Counted from the stretch's first letter, positions 25,110 through 34,689 are shown. The stretch: 64,000 bases of DNA from Catenovulum agarivorans DS-2 (GCF_000568405.1 NZ_ARZY01000008.1:1-64000); one strand, 5' to 3'. Notes: a model not told the origin generated them from the sequence alone. Numbers and translations: made by a program.

Positions 25110-26729
25110 TTAAGTGGGGACCAAGATAGATAAGCTGGCTGATTTGACTTTGATATCTAACGAGTCAGCCGTTCTGGGCTCGCCGTCGATGACATATTTT
25201 ATCGGTGTTTTTTGTTCAATAGTTACTGCTGTAGCCAGAAAGTGCTCAACGCCCAAGTTGTCCGCTTGGCTAATGTCTGTATTGGTCAAGCCTCTAATGC
25301 CTAAAGTCGCTAGCGCAATTGCTGTGTTTTCTTTGGTACTGAGAATGGTGCCATTTAGTTTGCCGTCAAATGGGTCTGGAGAGCCACCGCCTTGTGCTAA
25401 GATGGTTGAAAAAGGTGCTGCATTAGCTAACACCAGAGATGTTGCTTCTATGGTTTTACTTGGTTGTTTATCAATGATTAGTTGATATTTAAACGCTTCG
25501 TCTTCACCAAAGGCTTCAATTAGAGCTTCAATATAAGCGAGCTCACCTTTGGCCTTTTTTTGTTCGCGACTTGCAGCTGATATCATTTTTTCTTCAAATC
25601 CAAGGCCAACCAACAACAAAGCCACTTCACCATTACAAGATAAGGTGTCAATTTTTTTTGTTTCGCCGTGAATAATGACATCACAGGCGGTTTCGATCGG
25701 CGAAAGTTTTGCTCGGACACCATACAATACATGGCTCAATGCATTGGTTGTACCAAGCGGTATGATGGCTAGAGTTTGCTGATGGTCGACTAATTGAGAT
25801 GCAACTTCATTGACTGTGCCATCTCCGCCACAGGCGATCACCACATCGTATTTGATATGATTATGCTGTTGATAAATTTGTTTTGCAGACCGAGACTCGG
25901 TGGTTTGTTCAATCGTTAAATTAAAATGTTTACTTAAACGGCTTTCGATCTCTTGTCGATGAGCTGACCAGCTACCATTGCCTGAAACTGGATTGGCTAT
26001 TAATAACGCCTTTTTTTGCTGACTTTGTTTATAGCGATGCAGATATTGTTCGAGCTTTCTGCGTTGATAACGATTTAAGTTAGACGTAGTACGAGTTTTA
26101 CCAATTAGACTGAGCGCCTGTTTAACTGAGCGACAGGTATTGCTGGCAACTAGGTAAGCAGCGAGCAAGAATACTGAGCGTCCTCGACCTAGAGCACAAT
26201 GTACCACTACACCTCGATTATGCTTTAAGTGATGATCAATCCAATTGATGGCTCGTTTTACATCTGCATATGTCGACGCGCTATGATCCAAAATTGGAAT
26301 ATTTAGATAGCTGACATCAGCGTCAACTGAGCTCCAATCTAGAGCACTAAACTCAGAGGTTGCATCCAGTACCGCATCGACATTTTGTGCTTTTAAGTAG
26401 GTGAGGTCGTCATAAAACAAGCGGCAACCTAAATACAGCTGAGGGGTAATTTGCTGAATTGCTGGTACCGAGTCATTTTTACGCGCCCATGTATTGTAGA
26501 CTTGCGTCGCAAGGAAAAATGGCAAGAACAGCCATTTTATGTAAGTTGGGATACGTCCATCTGAACGCTTACGAAAAATTTTTGGCTTGTTCAACATGTA
26601 TGCCAGCGAAACTGCGTATAAAGACAAAGCAGTCCATCCGAGCATAGTGGATAGGAAAATGCCCTCAATCCAATAGGTAAATAGTGTTAGCAAAAATGCA
26701 GCTGATAAATAGTAAGATCCTAAACGCAT
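25110..26729 (-). CDS. Fusion of dual-specificity phosphatase and diacylglycerol-kinase-type lipid kinase
   Basis: A 539-residue protein. Residues 5-80 hold about three membrane helices. Residues 90-235 are a dual-specificity phosphatase with the active-site motif HCALGRGRS (Cys178 and Arg184 of C-x5-R) and the acid loop ILDHS. Residues 240-539 are a DAGK/LCB5-type kinase domain with NPVSGNG (246-252) and the nucleotide motif GGDGTVNEV (301-309). Both catalytic signatures are intact. It probably acts on phospholipid or sphingoid-like substrates at the inner membrane; the exact chemistry is unknown. Related fusions occur in Vibrionaceae and Alteromonadales. Confidence 0.88.
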   Translation of the reverse strand: MRLGSYYLSAAFLLTLFTYWIEGIFLSTMLGWTALSLYAVSLAYMLNKPKIFRKRSDGRIPTYIKWLFLPFFLATQVYNTWARKNDSVPAIQQITPQLYLGCRLFYDDLTYLKAQNVDAVLDATSEFSALDWSSVDADVSYLNIPILDHSASTYADVKRAINWIDHHLKHNRGVVVHCALGRGRSVFLLAAYLVASNTCRSVKQALSLIGKTRTTSNLNRYQRRKLEQYLHRYKQSQQKKALLIANPVSGNGSWSAHRQEIESRLSKHFNLTIEQTTESRSAKQIYQQHNHIKYDVVIACGGDGTVNEVASQLVDHQQTLAIIPLGTTNALSHVLYGVRAKLSPIETACDVIIHGETKKIDTLSCNGEVALLLVGLGFEEKMISAASREQKKAKGELAYIEALIEAFGEDEAFKYQLIIDKQPSKTIEATSLVLANAAPFSTILAQGGGSPDPFDGKLNGTILSTKENTAIALATLGIRGLTNTDISQADNLGVEHFLATAVTIEQKTPIKYVIDGEPRTADSLDIKVKSASLSILVPT

Positions 26730-26775
26730 ATCGACTTCCTAAAAAATACAGTGGTTAAGTAGAAGCAATATATGC

Positions 26776-26808
26776 ACCACCTGAAATATCCATTATAAAT
26801 CAGGTGGT
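26776..26808. other. Inverted repeat upstream of the phosphatase-kinase gene
   Basis: ACCACCTGA (26776-26784) and TCAGGTGGT (26800-26808) are perfect 9-bp arms with a 15-base AT-rich loop. It lies in the 5-prime region of the phosphatase-kinase gene on the minus strand; no T run follows on either strand. Possible operator or RNA hairpin. Confidence 0.4.
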
Positions 26809-26907
26809 TATGAATAGGTGTCGACGTTCGCTTGTGTTTCTGCTATCAGATGCATGTAATATTTTCGAAGTTAATGTAGTTATTACTAAGCTTAGTAAGT
26901 TGCAGCT

Positions 26908-26928
26908 AAGCGCCAGTAATCGGCGCTT
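26908..26928 (-). terminator. Hairpin at the end of the DUF3016 gene
   Basis: AAGCGCC and GGCGCTT pair with a seven-base loop just past the DUF3016 stop codon. There is no T run, so termination is weakly supported. Confidence 0.35.
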
Positions 26929-27422
26929 TAGAACTGACTATCAGTAAAGGTTTTTTTAAACCAATTGTTGAGCATGGAAAACTCATACTTAAACTGATCT
27001 TCTAACGGTTTAGTTAAATAGCTAGTGGTCATACTCATATTTTTCAAATCAGCATCACCGGCCTGCAATTCGTTGCCTTGACTATCAAATAACTGATAGC
27101 TGAATTTCATTCTCGGAATATAAGGTTCTTTAATTACCCTAATTTCTTCAAAGTTGAATCGTGTTTCACCTGCTAAATCTAAATCGGTTACAACTAATTT
27201 TAACTTTTGCTCATCTGGCAGCTTCGCCGCTCTGTGGGTAAGAAACTGCTCGAAGCGGTTAAATACATGCTGTTGGTAAGCTGAGCGAGTGTAGGTATTA
27301 CCTTCATTAATATCTGTATATTCTTCAGGGTTTTGCCATTCAACCTCAAGCTGGGCGGCGTTGAGCATTTGGCTATACGCCAAAGTTAAACTGATAACAC
27401 TGTATTTGAGCAGTTTAATCAT
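26928..27422 (-). CDS. DUF3016 family exported protein
   Basis: A 164-residue protein with a signal peptide ending QMLNAA (about residue 22). The mature part has VEWQNPEEYTDINEGN near its start and FNEIRVIKE-like and DLKNMSMTTSYLTKPL segments typical of DUF3016, a periplasmic or envelope family of unknown function. Good GGAGG ribosome site. It lies between the LETM1-like gene and the phosphatase-kinase gene, 49 bases past the former. Confidence 0.8.
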   Translation of the reverse strand: MIKLLKYSVISLTLAYSQMLNAAQLEVEWQNPEEYTDINEGNTYTRSAYQQHVFNRFEQFLTHRAAKLPDEQKLKLVVTDLDLAGETRFNFEEIRVIKEPYIPRMKFSYQLFDSQGNELQAGDADLKNMSMTTSYLTKPLEDQFKYEFSMLNNWFKKTFTDSQF

Positions 27423-27471
27423 ATTTGCCTCCTAATATCCGAGCGATGTCAATTAACTATAGACCACCAAG

Positions 27472-27858
27472 TTAGCGATTTTGTTCCGGTTCTGTTGGTT
27501 TTTTCGGCTGCTTTTGTGGTGCAAAAGAACTAGGCATCACTTCAACCCCAACCCAACGGCCAAGTTTAACAATCAATGGAATCGTGATAGGTGCAAAAGG
27601 CAGTACCGCAAAAATACCTAAACCTAAACCGCGGAGTAAATCGAAAAACTGATTATTGGCAAATTCTAGTTCTTCTTTACTGGCCAAGCCTTTAGCATGG
27701 CGACGATATATTTGCATCATTTGCTTGGTTTCTTCACGCTCTTGACGCATTGCGGCACGCAAATTTAACATAGAACGACGCAACCTTAAGCGGTAGCTTG
27801 TGCGTCGGACTTTAATCAATCGTACCGTGCGGCTTTTCGGTTTACGGCGAATAGACAT
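27472..27858 (-). CDS. LETM1-like domain protein
   Basis: A 128-residue protein. An Arg-rich basic N-terminus (residues 1-45) precedes a helix; near residue 75 come FFDLLRGLGLGIFAVLPFAPITIPLIVKLG and VMPSSF, which resemble the ring/hydrophobic core and LP-S-F motif of LETM1, the mitochondrial K+/H+ exchange factor. The likeness is to a short bacterial form with one hydrophobic hairpin. The start at ATG 27858 is chosen because AAGG lies nine bases ahead; the longer TTG start at 27876 adds six residues. It ends in a Pro/Lys/Gln-rich tail. Function unknown. Confidence 0.65.
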   Translation of the reverse strand: MSIRRKPKSRTVRLIKVRRTSYRLRLRRSMLNLRAAMRQEREETKQMMQIYRRHAKGLASKEELEFANNQFFDLLRGLGLGIFAVLPFAPITIPLIVKLGRWVGVEVMPSSFAPQKQPKKPTEPEQNR

Positions 27859-27951
27859 GGAAACAAACCTTAGCAAATAGTAGTTTGACAGTTTGACGCA
27901 AACTTAATGATTGTCAATTTATTCGATATCACGACAAGGCTTGTTGCAAAT

Positions 27952-27983
27952 AAAAAAGCCGCTGTATCCTACAGCGGCTTTTT
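27952..27983. terminator. Bidirectional terminator after amtB
   Basis: GCCGCTGTA and TACAGCGGC form a 9-bp stem with a TCC loop, flanked by an A run and a T run. It lies 35 bases past the amtB stop on the minus strand. Confidence 0.88.
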
Positions 27984-28017
27984 ACATTGGGTAAGGATAT
28001 TCTAACTAAGGGCTAAA

Positions 28018-29283
28018 TTACTTAGCTGACTTAGTGAATTCTGGGTAAGCTTCGATACCACATTCTGCGATATCAACACCTTCATACTCTTCTTCTTCAG
28101 TTACGCGTAAGCCGATAACTGTTTTGATGATAATCCAAGTAATGAATGACGCTGCAAATACCCATACAAAGATAACGATTGCACCGAAGATTTGGTCACC
28201 GAAGTTAGCACCATCGTTTGTAACTGGTACTAATAGTAAACCTAATAAACCAACAACACCATGCACAGAGATAGCACCTACTGGGTCGTCAATTTTAAGT
28301 TTATCTAAACCAATGATTGAGAATACAACTAATACACCACCGATAGCACCGAAGATAGTAGCTTCTAATGCGCTAGGGGTAGAAGGCTCAGCAGTGATAG
28401 CAACTAAACCTGCTAATGCACCGTTTAATGCCATAGTTAAATCAGCTTTCTTGAATAAGATACGCGCTGTAATTAATGCTGCTACCACACCACCAGCTGC
28501 TGCTGCGTTAGTGTTTAAGAATACCATAGCAACTGAGTTGGCATTTGCGATATCACCTAATTTAAGAACTGAACCGCCGTTGAAACCGAACCAGCCCATC
28601 CATAAGATGAAAGTACCTAAAGTAGCCATTGGTAAGTTACAACCAGGGATTGCGTTTACGCGACCGTCAGCTGTGTATTTACCTTTACGTGCACCTAAAA
28701 GTAAAACACCTGCTAAAGCTGCTGCAGCACCGGCCATATGAACGATACCTGAACCAGCGAAGTCAGAGAAATCGCCTAAACCGAACATACCGAATACTTC
28801 GTTGCCGCCCCAAGTCCAGCTACCTTCCATTGGGTAGATGAAACCAGTCATAACAACTGCGAAAGCTAAGAAAGCCCAAAGCTTCATGCGCTCAGCAACC
28901 GCACCAGAAACGATTGACATTGCTGTCGCTACGAAAACAACTTGGAAGAAGAAATCAGAAGCACCTGAGTAAATTGATCCACCTTCAAAACCGTCTTCAC
29001 GAGCTGCGAAGTCACCTAAAGTAGCTGCTACGTCTACGTCTTGAATACCTGTTAAGAAGTATTCGCCACCGTACATGATTGCGTAACCAGACACTAAGTA
29101 CATGATACAAGAGATCGCAAATAGCGCGATGTTCTTAGTTAATATTTCTGTTGTGTTTTTAGCGCGTACTAAACCCGCCTCTAACATTGCGAAACCCGCG
29201 GCCATCCACATTACTAGTGCACCGCAGACTAGGAAATAGAAAGTATCCATTGCGTACTGCAAGTGAAATACGTTGTTTTCCAT
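28018..29283 (-). CDS. amtB: Ammonium transporter
   Basis: An inner-membrane ammonium channel of 421 residues with about eleven helices. GFAMLEAGLVRAKNT near the start is the Amt signature, with the conserved pore histidines in SGIVHMAGAAAALAG and ISVHGVVGLLG. Its C-terminal tail (LRVTEEEEYEGVDIAECGIEAYPEF) carries the D-x-x-E-x-G-x-x-A-Y-like segment that interacts with PII. It is 43 bases downstream of the PII gene, the usual pairing, and shares its sigma-54 promoter. No cleavable signal peptide, unlike E. coli AmtB. Confidence 0.97.
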   Translation of the reverse strand: MENNVFHLQYAMDTFYFLVCGALVMWMAAGFAMLEAGLVRAKNTTEILTKNIALFAISCIMYLVSGYAIMYGGEYFLTGIQDVDVAATLGDFAAREDGFEGGSIYSGASDFFFQVVFVATAMSIVSGAVAERMKLWAFLAFAVVMTGFIYPMEGSWTWGGNEVFGMFGLGDFSDFAGSGIVHMAGAAAALAGVLLLGARKGKYTADGRVNAIPGCNLPMATLGTFILWMGWFGFNGGSVLKLGDIANANSVAMVFLNTNAAAAGGVVAALITARILFKKADLTMALNGALAGLVAITAEPSTPSALEATIFGAIGGVLVVFSIIGLDKLKIDDPVGAISVHGVVGLLGLLLVPVTNDGANFGDQIFGAIVIFVWVFAASFITWIIIKTVIGLRVTEEEEYEGVDIAECGIEAYPEFTKSAK

Positions 29284-29326
29284 TGTAGTCTCCTAAATAG
29301 TATTTAAAATTTATTAAAAGGGATAA

Positions 29327-29677
<351 letters not shown>

Positions 29678-29712
29678 CTAAGTATGTTTATTGAAATGGC
29701 TTGGTTCTTCTT

Positions 29713-29727
29713 ACAATCCTTGTGCCA
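29713..29727 (-). promoter_or_regulatory. Sigma-54 promoter of glnK-amtB
   Basis: Minus strand TGGCACAAGGATTGT: GG and GT are separated by exactly ten bases, and TGGCAC is the consensus -24 element. The -12 element is TTGT instead of TTGC. It lies about 48 bases before the glnK start. Confidence 0.82.
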
Positions 29728-29790
29728 AAGTTTAAAAAATCATTAAAAACAATGAGATAGAATAAGTTGTGACAGGCTTAACAATTTGTT

Positions 29791-29837
29791 GCGCATATAT
29801 GGTGCGGCTAAAAATACGTCAGGCACCATGATGGTGC
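29791..29837. promoter_or_regulatory. NtrC binding sites upstream of glnK-amtB
   Basis: GCACCATGATGGTGC at 29823-29837 matches GCACCA-N3-TGGTGC exactly. A second site, GCGCATATATGGTGC at 29791-29805, has a perfect right half and a partial left half. A further TGCACCA half occurs at 29844-29850. They are 64-110 bases upstream of the -24 box, as expected for an enhancer. Confidence 0.82.
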
Positions 29838-29960
29838 TTTGCTTGCACCAATATTAAAATTGTGTAGAAAATGTTGTCTATTAAGGTGCTTGTTGTTAAG
29901 CGCAAAGCATTTAGGCTTTTGTTATAATCCGCATAATTGAAGCTTTTTTAAGAACTATAT

Positions 29961-30776
29961 ATGCCAGAGTTACCAGAAGTTGAAGTGACGCGCATGGGGA
30001 TTGAACCTATGCTGCAGGGACAAAATATTGCGCAGATTAATATTTATCACAAGCAATTGCGTTGGCCCATTGTCGATGACCTTAAATCTTTGGTTGGTCA
30101 AACAATTAAGGCGGTTAGTCGCAGAGCCAAATATCTCGTTATTGAGGTAGAAGCGGCATATGTGCTTATCCATCTGGGGATGTCTGGTAAGTTGTGTGTT
30201 GTCGATAAATGCATAGATAGACTGAAGCATGATCACTTCGAAATGATTTTAACTACAGGTCAAGCGCTGAGGTTAAATGACCCGCGCAGATTTGGTGCAG
30301 TGTTAATGTTCCATACATCCGCCGAACTTGAACTATGGTTAGCTAAACTTGGACCGGAGCCTTTATCCGATGCTTTCAACCCAAGCTATTTATTTAGCTG
30401 GACCCGAAAACGCCAAGTCGCAATTAAAAATTGCATAATGGATAATAAAGTTGTGGTTGGGGTAGGCAACATTTACGCGACAGAATCTTTATTTAAAGCG
30501 GGGATCCATCCACAAACGCCTGCAAATACAATTAGCCAAGCACAATGTCATCAATTGGTTGATGAGATTAAGATGGTATTGGCGCGAGCGATTAAGCAGG
30601 GCGGCACGACACTTAAAGATTTTGCCAAAGCTGATGGTAAACCCGGTTATTTTGCTCAGGAGCTATTGGTATATGGCCGCAGCGGTGAAAAGTGCAAAAA
30701 CTGCGATGCTACTATTCAAACCATGGTGATAGGGCAAAGAGCAAGTGCGTTTTGCCCAAGTTGTCAGCCGCTTTAA
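29961..30776 (+). CDS. mutM: Formamidopyrimidine-DNA glycosylase
   Basis: Excises 8-oxoguanine and formamidopyrimidines in base-excision repair. The 271-residue protein begins M-P-E-L-P-E-V-E, so Pro2 (the Schiff-base nucleophile) and Glu3 are intact; Lys57 lies in RAKYLVIEV. The C-terminal zinc finger C-x2-C...C-x2-C (KCKNCD...FCPSCQ) is complete. Length matches E. coli MutM (269). It is divergent from glnK and followed three bases later by the convergent chromate transporter gene. Confidence 0.98.
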   Translation: MPELPEVEVTRMGIEPMLQGQNIAQINIYHKQLRWPIVDDLKSLVGQTIKAVSRRAKYLVIEVEAAYVLIHLGMSGKLCVVDKCIDRLKHDHFEMILTTGQALRLNDPRRFGAVLMFHTSAELELWLAKLGPEPLSDAFNPSYLFSWTRKRQVAIKNCIMDNKVVVGVGNIYATESLFKAGIHPQTPANTISQAQCHQLVDEIKMVLARAIKQGGTTLKDFAKADGKPGYFAQELLVYGRSGEKCKNCDATIQTMVIGQRASAFCPSCQPL

Positions 30777-30779
30777 CTG

Positions 30780-31952
30780 TTAGATAAATATCACAGCAAG
30801 TAAACCGCTGGCGACGACCAGCAGCCATGCCGGAGCCCACTTTTTATGCAAAACTAACGTTAAAAGCAGCACTAAGGCTACTTGCCAATGTTCATTGATG
30901 GCACTGGTTAATATGGGATCATAAAAGGCTGCTAGCAAAAAGCCGACAACACTGGCATTAATACCCACTAGGGCTTTTTGCACCTGCGTATTGTTTGATA
31001 TTTTTTGCCAAAAATAGAAGCAGCAGTTAATCAGTAAAAATGATGGTAAAAATATAGCGATTAAACATAATGCAGCAGTTGCTGCCATTGGTAAACCTAG
31101 TTGATTAACCCCACCTAAAAATGCGGCGAAGGTGAAAATAGGTCCTGGCATTGCTTGAGTAATGCCATATCCTGCTAAAAAGTCATCTAGTGTTACCCAT
31201 TTATTGGCAACAACTTCATTTTCGAGCATAGGCAACACCACATGTCCGCCACCAAAAACCGTTGCGCCAATACGGAAGAAGCTATCAAACAACAGGAGCA
31301 GAGGGTGTTCTGATGCTTGGGCAAAGAGGGGCAGACATACCAGCAGCACAAGTAGCATTGCAAAGCTTATCCAAGCCAATGAAGGTGATAAGCCCAATTG
31401 CACCCTTGAGGTGTTTTTTTCTAGCGGTTGAGCGAATAACACTGAACACAGTGCCGCGGTGGCTATGATCAGAAATTGAACAGCAAAATGATTAAATAAT
31501 ATCATGGTGCTCGTGCTCAAAATTAATAGCATCCAGCCTAGTGCTGAGGTACAAAACTGTCTGCTCATGGAATAACAGGCATGCAATACAATCGCTGCAG
31601 TAGCGAGTTTGAGTCCAGTGATCATCGCTGGTAGTTGGTCATTTTGCCATTGGGTTAAACCATAAGCGGCACACACAAGCAACAGTGCAGTAGGCAAAGT
31701 GAAACCTAACCAAGCGACAAAACCACCTAATTGACCTGCACGTAACATACCTAGGCAGATGCCAACCTGACTGCTTGCGGGGCCAGGCATAAACTGTGAA
31801 ATTGCCATTATTTGCGCGTAGTTATCTGCGGACAACCATTGTTTTTCATCAACAAAAGTTTGTTTGAATAACGCCAAATGGGCAGCCGGACCACCAAAAG
31901 CGACACAGCCTAATCGGAAAAAAGTCAAAAACAGGCTAAATAATTCTTTCAT
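30780..31952 (-). CDS. chrA: Chromate transporter (CHR family)
   Basis: A 390-residue, inner-membrane protein of about ten helices in two homologous halves. Each half has the family motif: FGGPAAHLALF with AISQFMPGPASSQVG in the first and FGGGHVVLPMLENE with GITQAMPGPIFTFA in the second. ChrA proteins export chromate or related oxyanions; the bulk of the family is not tested. It ends 4 bases past mutM and starts one base before the divergent neighbour. Confidence 0.9.
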   Translation of the reverse strand: MKELFSLFLTFFRLGCVAFGGPAAHLALFKQTFVDEKQWLSADNYAQIMAISQFMPGPASSQVGICLGMLRAGQLGGFVAWLGFTLPTALLLVCAAYGLTQWQNDQLPAMITGLKLATAAIVLHACYSMSRQFCTSALGWMLLILSTSTMILFNHFAVQFLIIATAALCSVLFAQPLEKNTSRVQLGLSPSLAWISFAMLLVLLVCLPLFAQASEHPLLLLFDSFFRIGATVFGGGHVVLPMLENEVVANKWVTLDDFLAGYGITQAMPGPIFTFAAFLGGVNQLGLPMAATAALCLIAIFLPSFLLINCCFYFWQKISNNTQVQKALVGINASVVGFLLAAFYDPILTSAINEHWQVALVLLLTLVLHKKWAPAWLLVVASGLLAVIFI

Positions 31953-32054
31953 TTGGAAAAAAATTACCGATATAAGTGCAATGTTTGTTTGAATTTCCTA
32001 GTATATACAACCTTACAGCAGCGAAAAAGCTTTTACAGGACATTGCGCAGGCCC

Positions 32055-33374
32055 ATGAAGTTTATTGGTTTTTTATTTAAGTTAGTTATTTGGCTGGTTA
32101 TTCTAGCTACCATAGGGGTAGCTGTTTCTGTTTATTTGATCCGCTCTGACCGCCCTTTAATCACGCAAAAACAGCATATTTCTGCGGAGCGTGTGTCGCA
32201 AGCCCGTCAATCGTTGCAGCAAATTGCTAAAGAGCTCAACAATACAGTTGGCCCTGCTTATTTTCAATTCCATCAATCTGAAGTGGATGCGATGATGGCG
32301 GTTGTTTCATACACTGTACCTTCAACCAAAGTCCGTGCGTTTTTATCTAAACAAGGGGTGAACTTGGTTGCCACAACTGAAATTAAAACACCTTATACTA
32401 CTCAATACGTTAATTTGCATTGCATGTTACTGCCGTCGGAAACTCGCAAAAACATGTTGTCATTGGACTACTGCGATTTAGGTAAAATTAAATTGCCAAA
32501 ATGGATGATTGAGCCAGCTTATGTTTATGTTTTGCAGCAATTATTGGATGACGGTTTGGCCGACAGTGTGTTGTCTATGGTTAGGGCGGTTAAGTTAGCC
32601 GATGACAGTATCGGCATCGACCTATTTATTCAAGATGGTTTAAAACAACAAGTTTTGACTGCTATTCAAAGTAAAGCTAAAGGTGGAGCAATTAACAACC
32701 TCGTTGGCGTATCTGGCGTTAAAGCCGCAACGGTTAAGATTTATTTAAATGAAATTCAATCTTTATACCAGATGAATAACCCAAGTAATAAAGCGCAATC
32801 TTTAGCGTTTTATTTAGGCAATGTATTTTATTTAGCGTCATTGCGCAGTGAATTTGAAGACGCGGAAACAGAAAACCAAGCAGCTTTATGGGCGCTAGTC
32901 ATCGCATTTGGCAATCGAAAGTTTGGGCATTTTTTATCGCTACCACGCGAGTTATTAAATCAATTTGGTGGCGACAGATTAACCTTGATGAATCGTGGTG
33001 ATTTAAAACTGCACTTTTTATTTTCTGCTGCACTTGAGCGTCTGGTACAAGCAAACATGGGTTTAAAAGTTGGTGAACTAAAAGAGTTGATGGATATGGA
33101 CAAAGGTGGCTCGGGTTTTAGTTTTGCTGATTTAGCTGCTGATAAAGCAGGGATAAAGTTTGCGCAGTTTGTATTAGAGCAGCCAGAGCTGGCGCAACAA
33201 AGGTTAACAGGTAATTTAGCTGAAGCAGAATTTTTCCCATCTATTGCCGATTTACCTGAGGGGTTAGCTGAAAAAGCATTTAATCAAAGTTATGGCAATA
33301 CTGAGTCGGCAGAATATAAGCAGTTGGAAGCGATTATTGATCAACGCATTGCCCAACTGGCCTTATATCAATAA
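32055..33374 (+). CDS. Uncharacterised membrane-anchored protein
   Basis: A 439-residue protein with a single N-terminal transmembrane helix (MKFIGFLFKLVIWLVILATIGV) and a large periplasmic part. I begin at the ATG at 32055; an earlier in-frame codon at 31953 adds a 34-residue stretch without a ribosome site. The central region includes a predicted beta-rich part and a helical half with NRKFGHFLSLPRELLNQFGGDRLT, and repeated SLYQMNNPSNKAQ. I do not recognise the family. It looks like a conserved Alteromonadales protein with envelope function; this is a guess. Confidence 0.75.
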   Translation: MKFIGFLFKLVIWLVILATIGVAVSVYLIRSDRPLITQKQHISAERVSQARQSLQQIAKELNNTVGPAYFQFHQSEVDAMMAVVSYTVPSTKVRAFLSKQGVNLVATTEIKTPYTTQYVNLHCMLLPSETRKNMLSLDYCDLGKIKLPKWMIEPAYVYVLQQLLDDGLADSVLSMVRAVKLADDSIGIDLFIQDGLKQQVLTAIQSKAKGGAINNLVGVSGVKAATVKIYLNEIQSLYQMNNPSNKAQSLAFYLGNVFYLASLRSEFEDAETENQAALWALVIAFGNRKFGHFLSLPRELLNQFGGDRLTLMNRGDLKLHFLFSAALERLVQANMGLKVGELKELMDMDKGGSGFSFADLAADKAGIKFAQFVLEQPELAQQRLTGNLAEAEFFPSIADLPEGLAEKAFNQSYGNTESAEYKQLEAIIDQRIAQLALYQ

Positions 33375-33398
33375 AGTGATGTTGCGTGTCTGCAGTGG

Positions 33399-34586
33399 TT
33401 ATTTGCACTGACCAAATTGATAGATACGCAAATCAAAATAGTCGGCTGCACATAATAAATGATCAATAATATCAGCCTGCACAGCTTCGTACCTTTTCCA
33501 ATCAACTTCAGTAAAACAGTAGACTTCTAGCGGTAAACCATTTTCTGTCGCCGCCAGTTGGCGACACATAATCAACATATCACTGCGTATTTCTTTTTTG
33601 GCATCAAGGTAGCGCTCGACATAAGCTCGAAATGTGCCTAGGTTAGACAAAGTACGTTGGTTTGGTAAATTTTCAGAACTCGCCACGGTTACACCGTCAT
33701 CAAGCTTTTGTTGTAAATATTCTTGTAATAACGGGTGCTTTTTTAGTTTATCGAAATCTTCTTGGGTGAGGTGGCGAACTGAATTTTGGTCAATATACAG
33801 GGCACGTTTCATGCGCCGAGCGCCTGTTTCTTGCATGCCGCGCCAGTTGGTAAAACTGTTAGAAACTAAATCGTAAACAGGCACTGAGGTTATAGTATTG
33901 TCAAAGTTGCGTACTTTAACTACGGTTAAACCAACTGATATGACGGTGCCATCTGCACCACCTGGCGTGTAGACGATCCAATCGCCGACTCGAACTAAAC
34001 GATTGAGTGATAGTTGAACGCCAGCAACAAAGCCTAAAATAACATCTTTAAAAATCAATAAAACTAACGCCATTGCAGCAGAGATGCCGGTTAATAATGC
34101 GAGTGGTGATTTATTAAAAGTAATTGACACAATAAATATTACCGTGACGATATAAACAGTCAGCACCGCCAGTTGACGAACATTGTCTATTGGCAGGGTG
34201 CGTAGGGTTTCACTGCGGTCAAAAACATCTCGGATGGTATGAATAATACTGAGAACGACAGAGGCAACGAGCACAGTTAATGTAATGCTGATAAATTGAT
34301 TAAATATATCGTGTTGTGCTTGGTTAAACTCAAATAATGTGTGGGCACTTTTTTCCATTGCTATGATAGGTACACACCAAAGGATTCGATTCAAAAATTT
34401 GTTGTTAAGTAATAAGTCATCCCACTGTAATCGGGTTTTTCGAATTGCGCTGCTAATAAGTGGGCTGATAATTTTAAATGTGACTATGCCAACAGTTGCA
34501 ACCAATAAAAAAATGATGCCAATACGAGATGCGGTATAAGCAACTCCCTGTTCTGGTAACCAAGCTAACCACGAAATATCTTGCAT
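33399..34586 (-). CDS. MscS family mechanosensitive channel (YbdG type)
   Basis: A 395-residue protein with five or six hydrophobic helices (residues 20-200) then an MscS beta domain: AALVLLIFKDVILGFVAGVQLS is the pore helix and RVGDWIVYTPGGADGTV the beta-domain start, followed by the SVPVYDLVSNSFTNWRGMQ segment specific to the YbdG branch. Length is near E. coli YbdG (415). Opens on hypo-osmotic shock to release solutes. Followed by the NfeD/QmcA pair after a 103-base gap. Confidence 0.85.
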   Translation of the reverse strand: MQDISWLAWLPEQGVAYTASRIGIIFLLVATVGIVTFKIISPLISSAIRKTRLQWDDLLLNNKFLNRILWCVPIIAMEKSAHTLFEFNQAQHDIFNQFISITLTVLVASVVLSIIHTIRDVFDRSETLRTLPIDNVRQLAVLTVYIVTVIFIVSITFNKSPLALLTGISAAMALVLLIFKDVILGFVAGVQLSLNRLVRVGDWIVYTPGGADGTVISVGLTVVKVRNFDNTITSVPVYDLVSNSFTNWRGMQETGARRMKRALYIDQNSVRHLTQEDFDKLKKHPLLQEYLQQKLDDGVTVASSENLPNQRTLSNLGTFRAYVERYLDAKKEIRSDMLIMCRQLAATENGLPLEVYCFTEVDWKRYEAVQADIIDHLLCAADYFDLRIYQFGQCK

Positions 34587-34689
34587 AGAATGACCTTTAC
34601 TACAGATAAAAAACGCCTGATATGTTACTCGTTAGCCTTGCTAGTAACAATCAAGCGTTTGTTTAATTTATATTTTTCTAATACTAAGT

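Noticed and set aside
28124-28741. 205-codon open frame on the plus strand antisense to amtB
   Set aside because: It mirrors the low-complexity Ala/Gly helices of AmtB, has no ribosome site, and its Pro/Thr/Asn-rich product is typical of antisense shadows.
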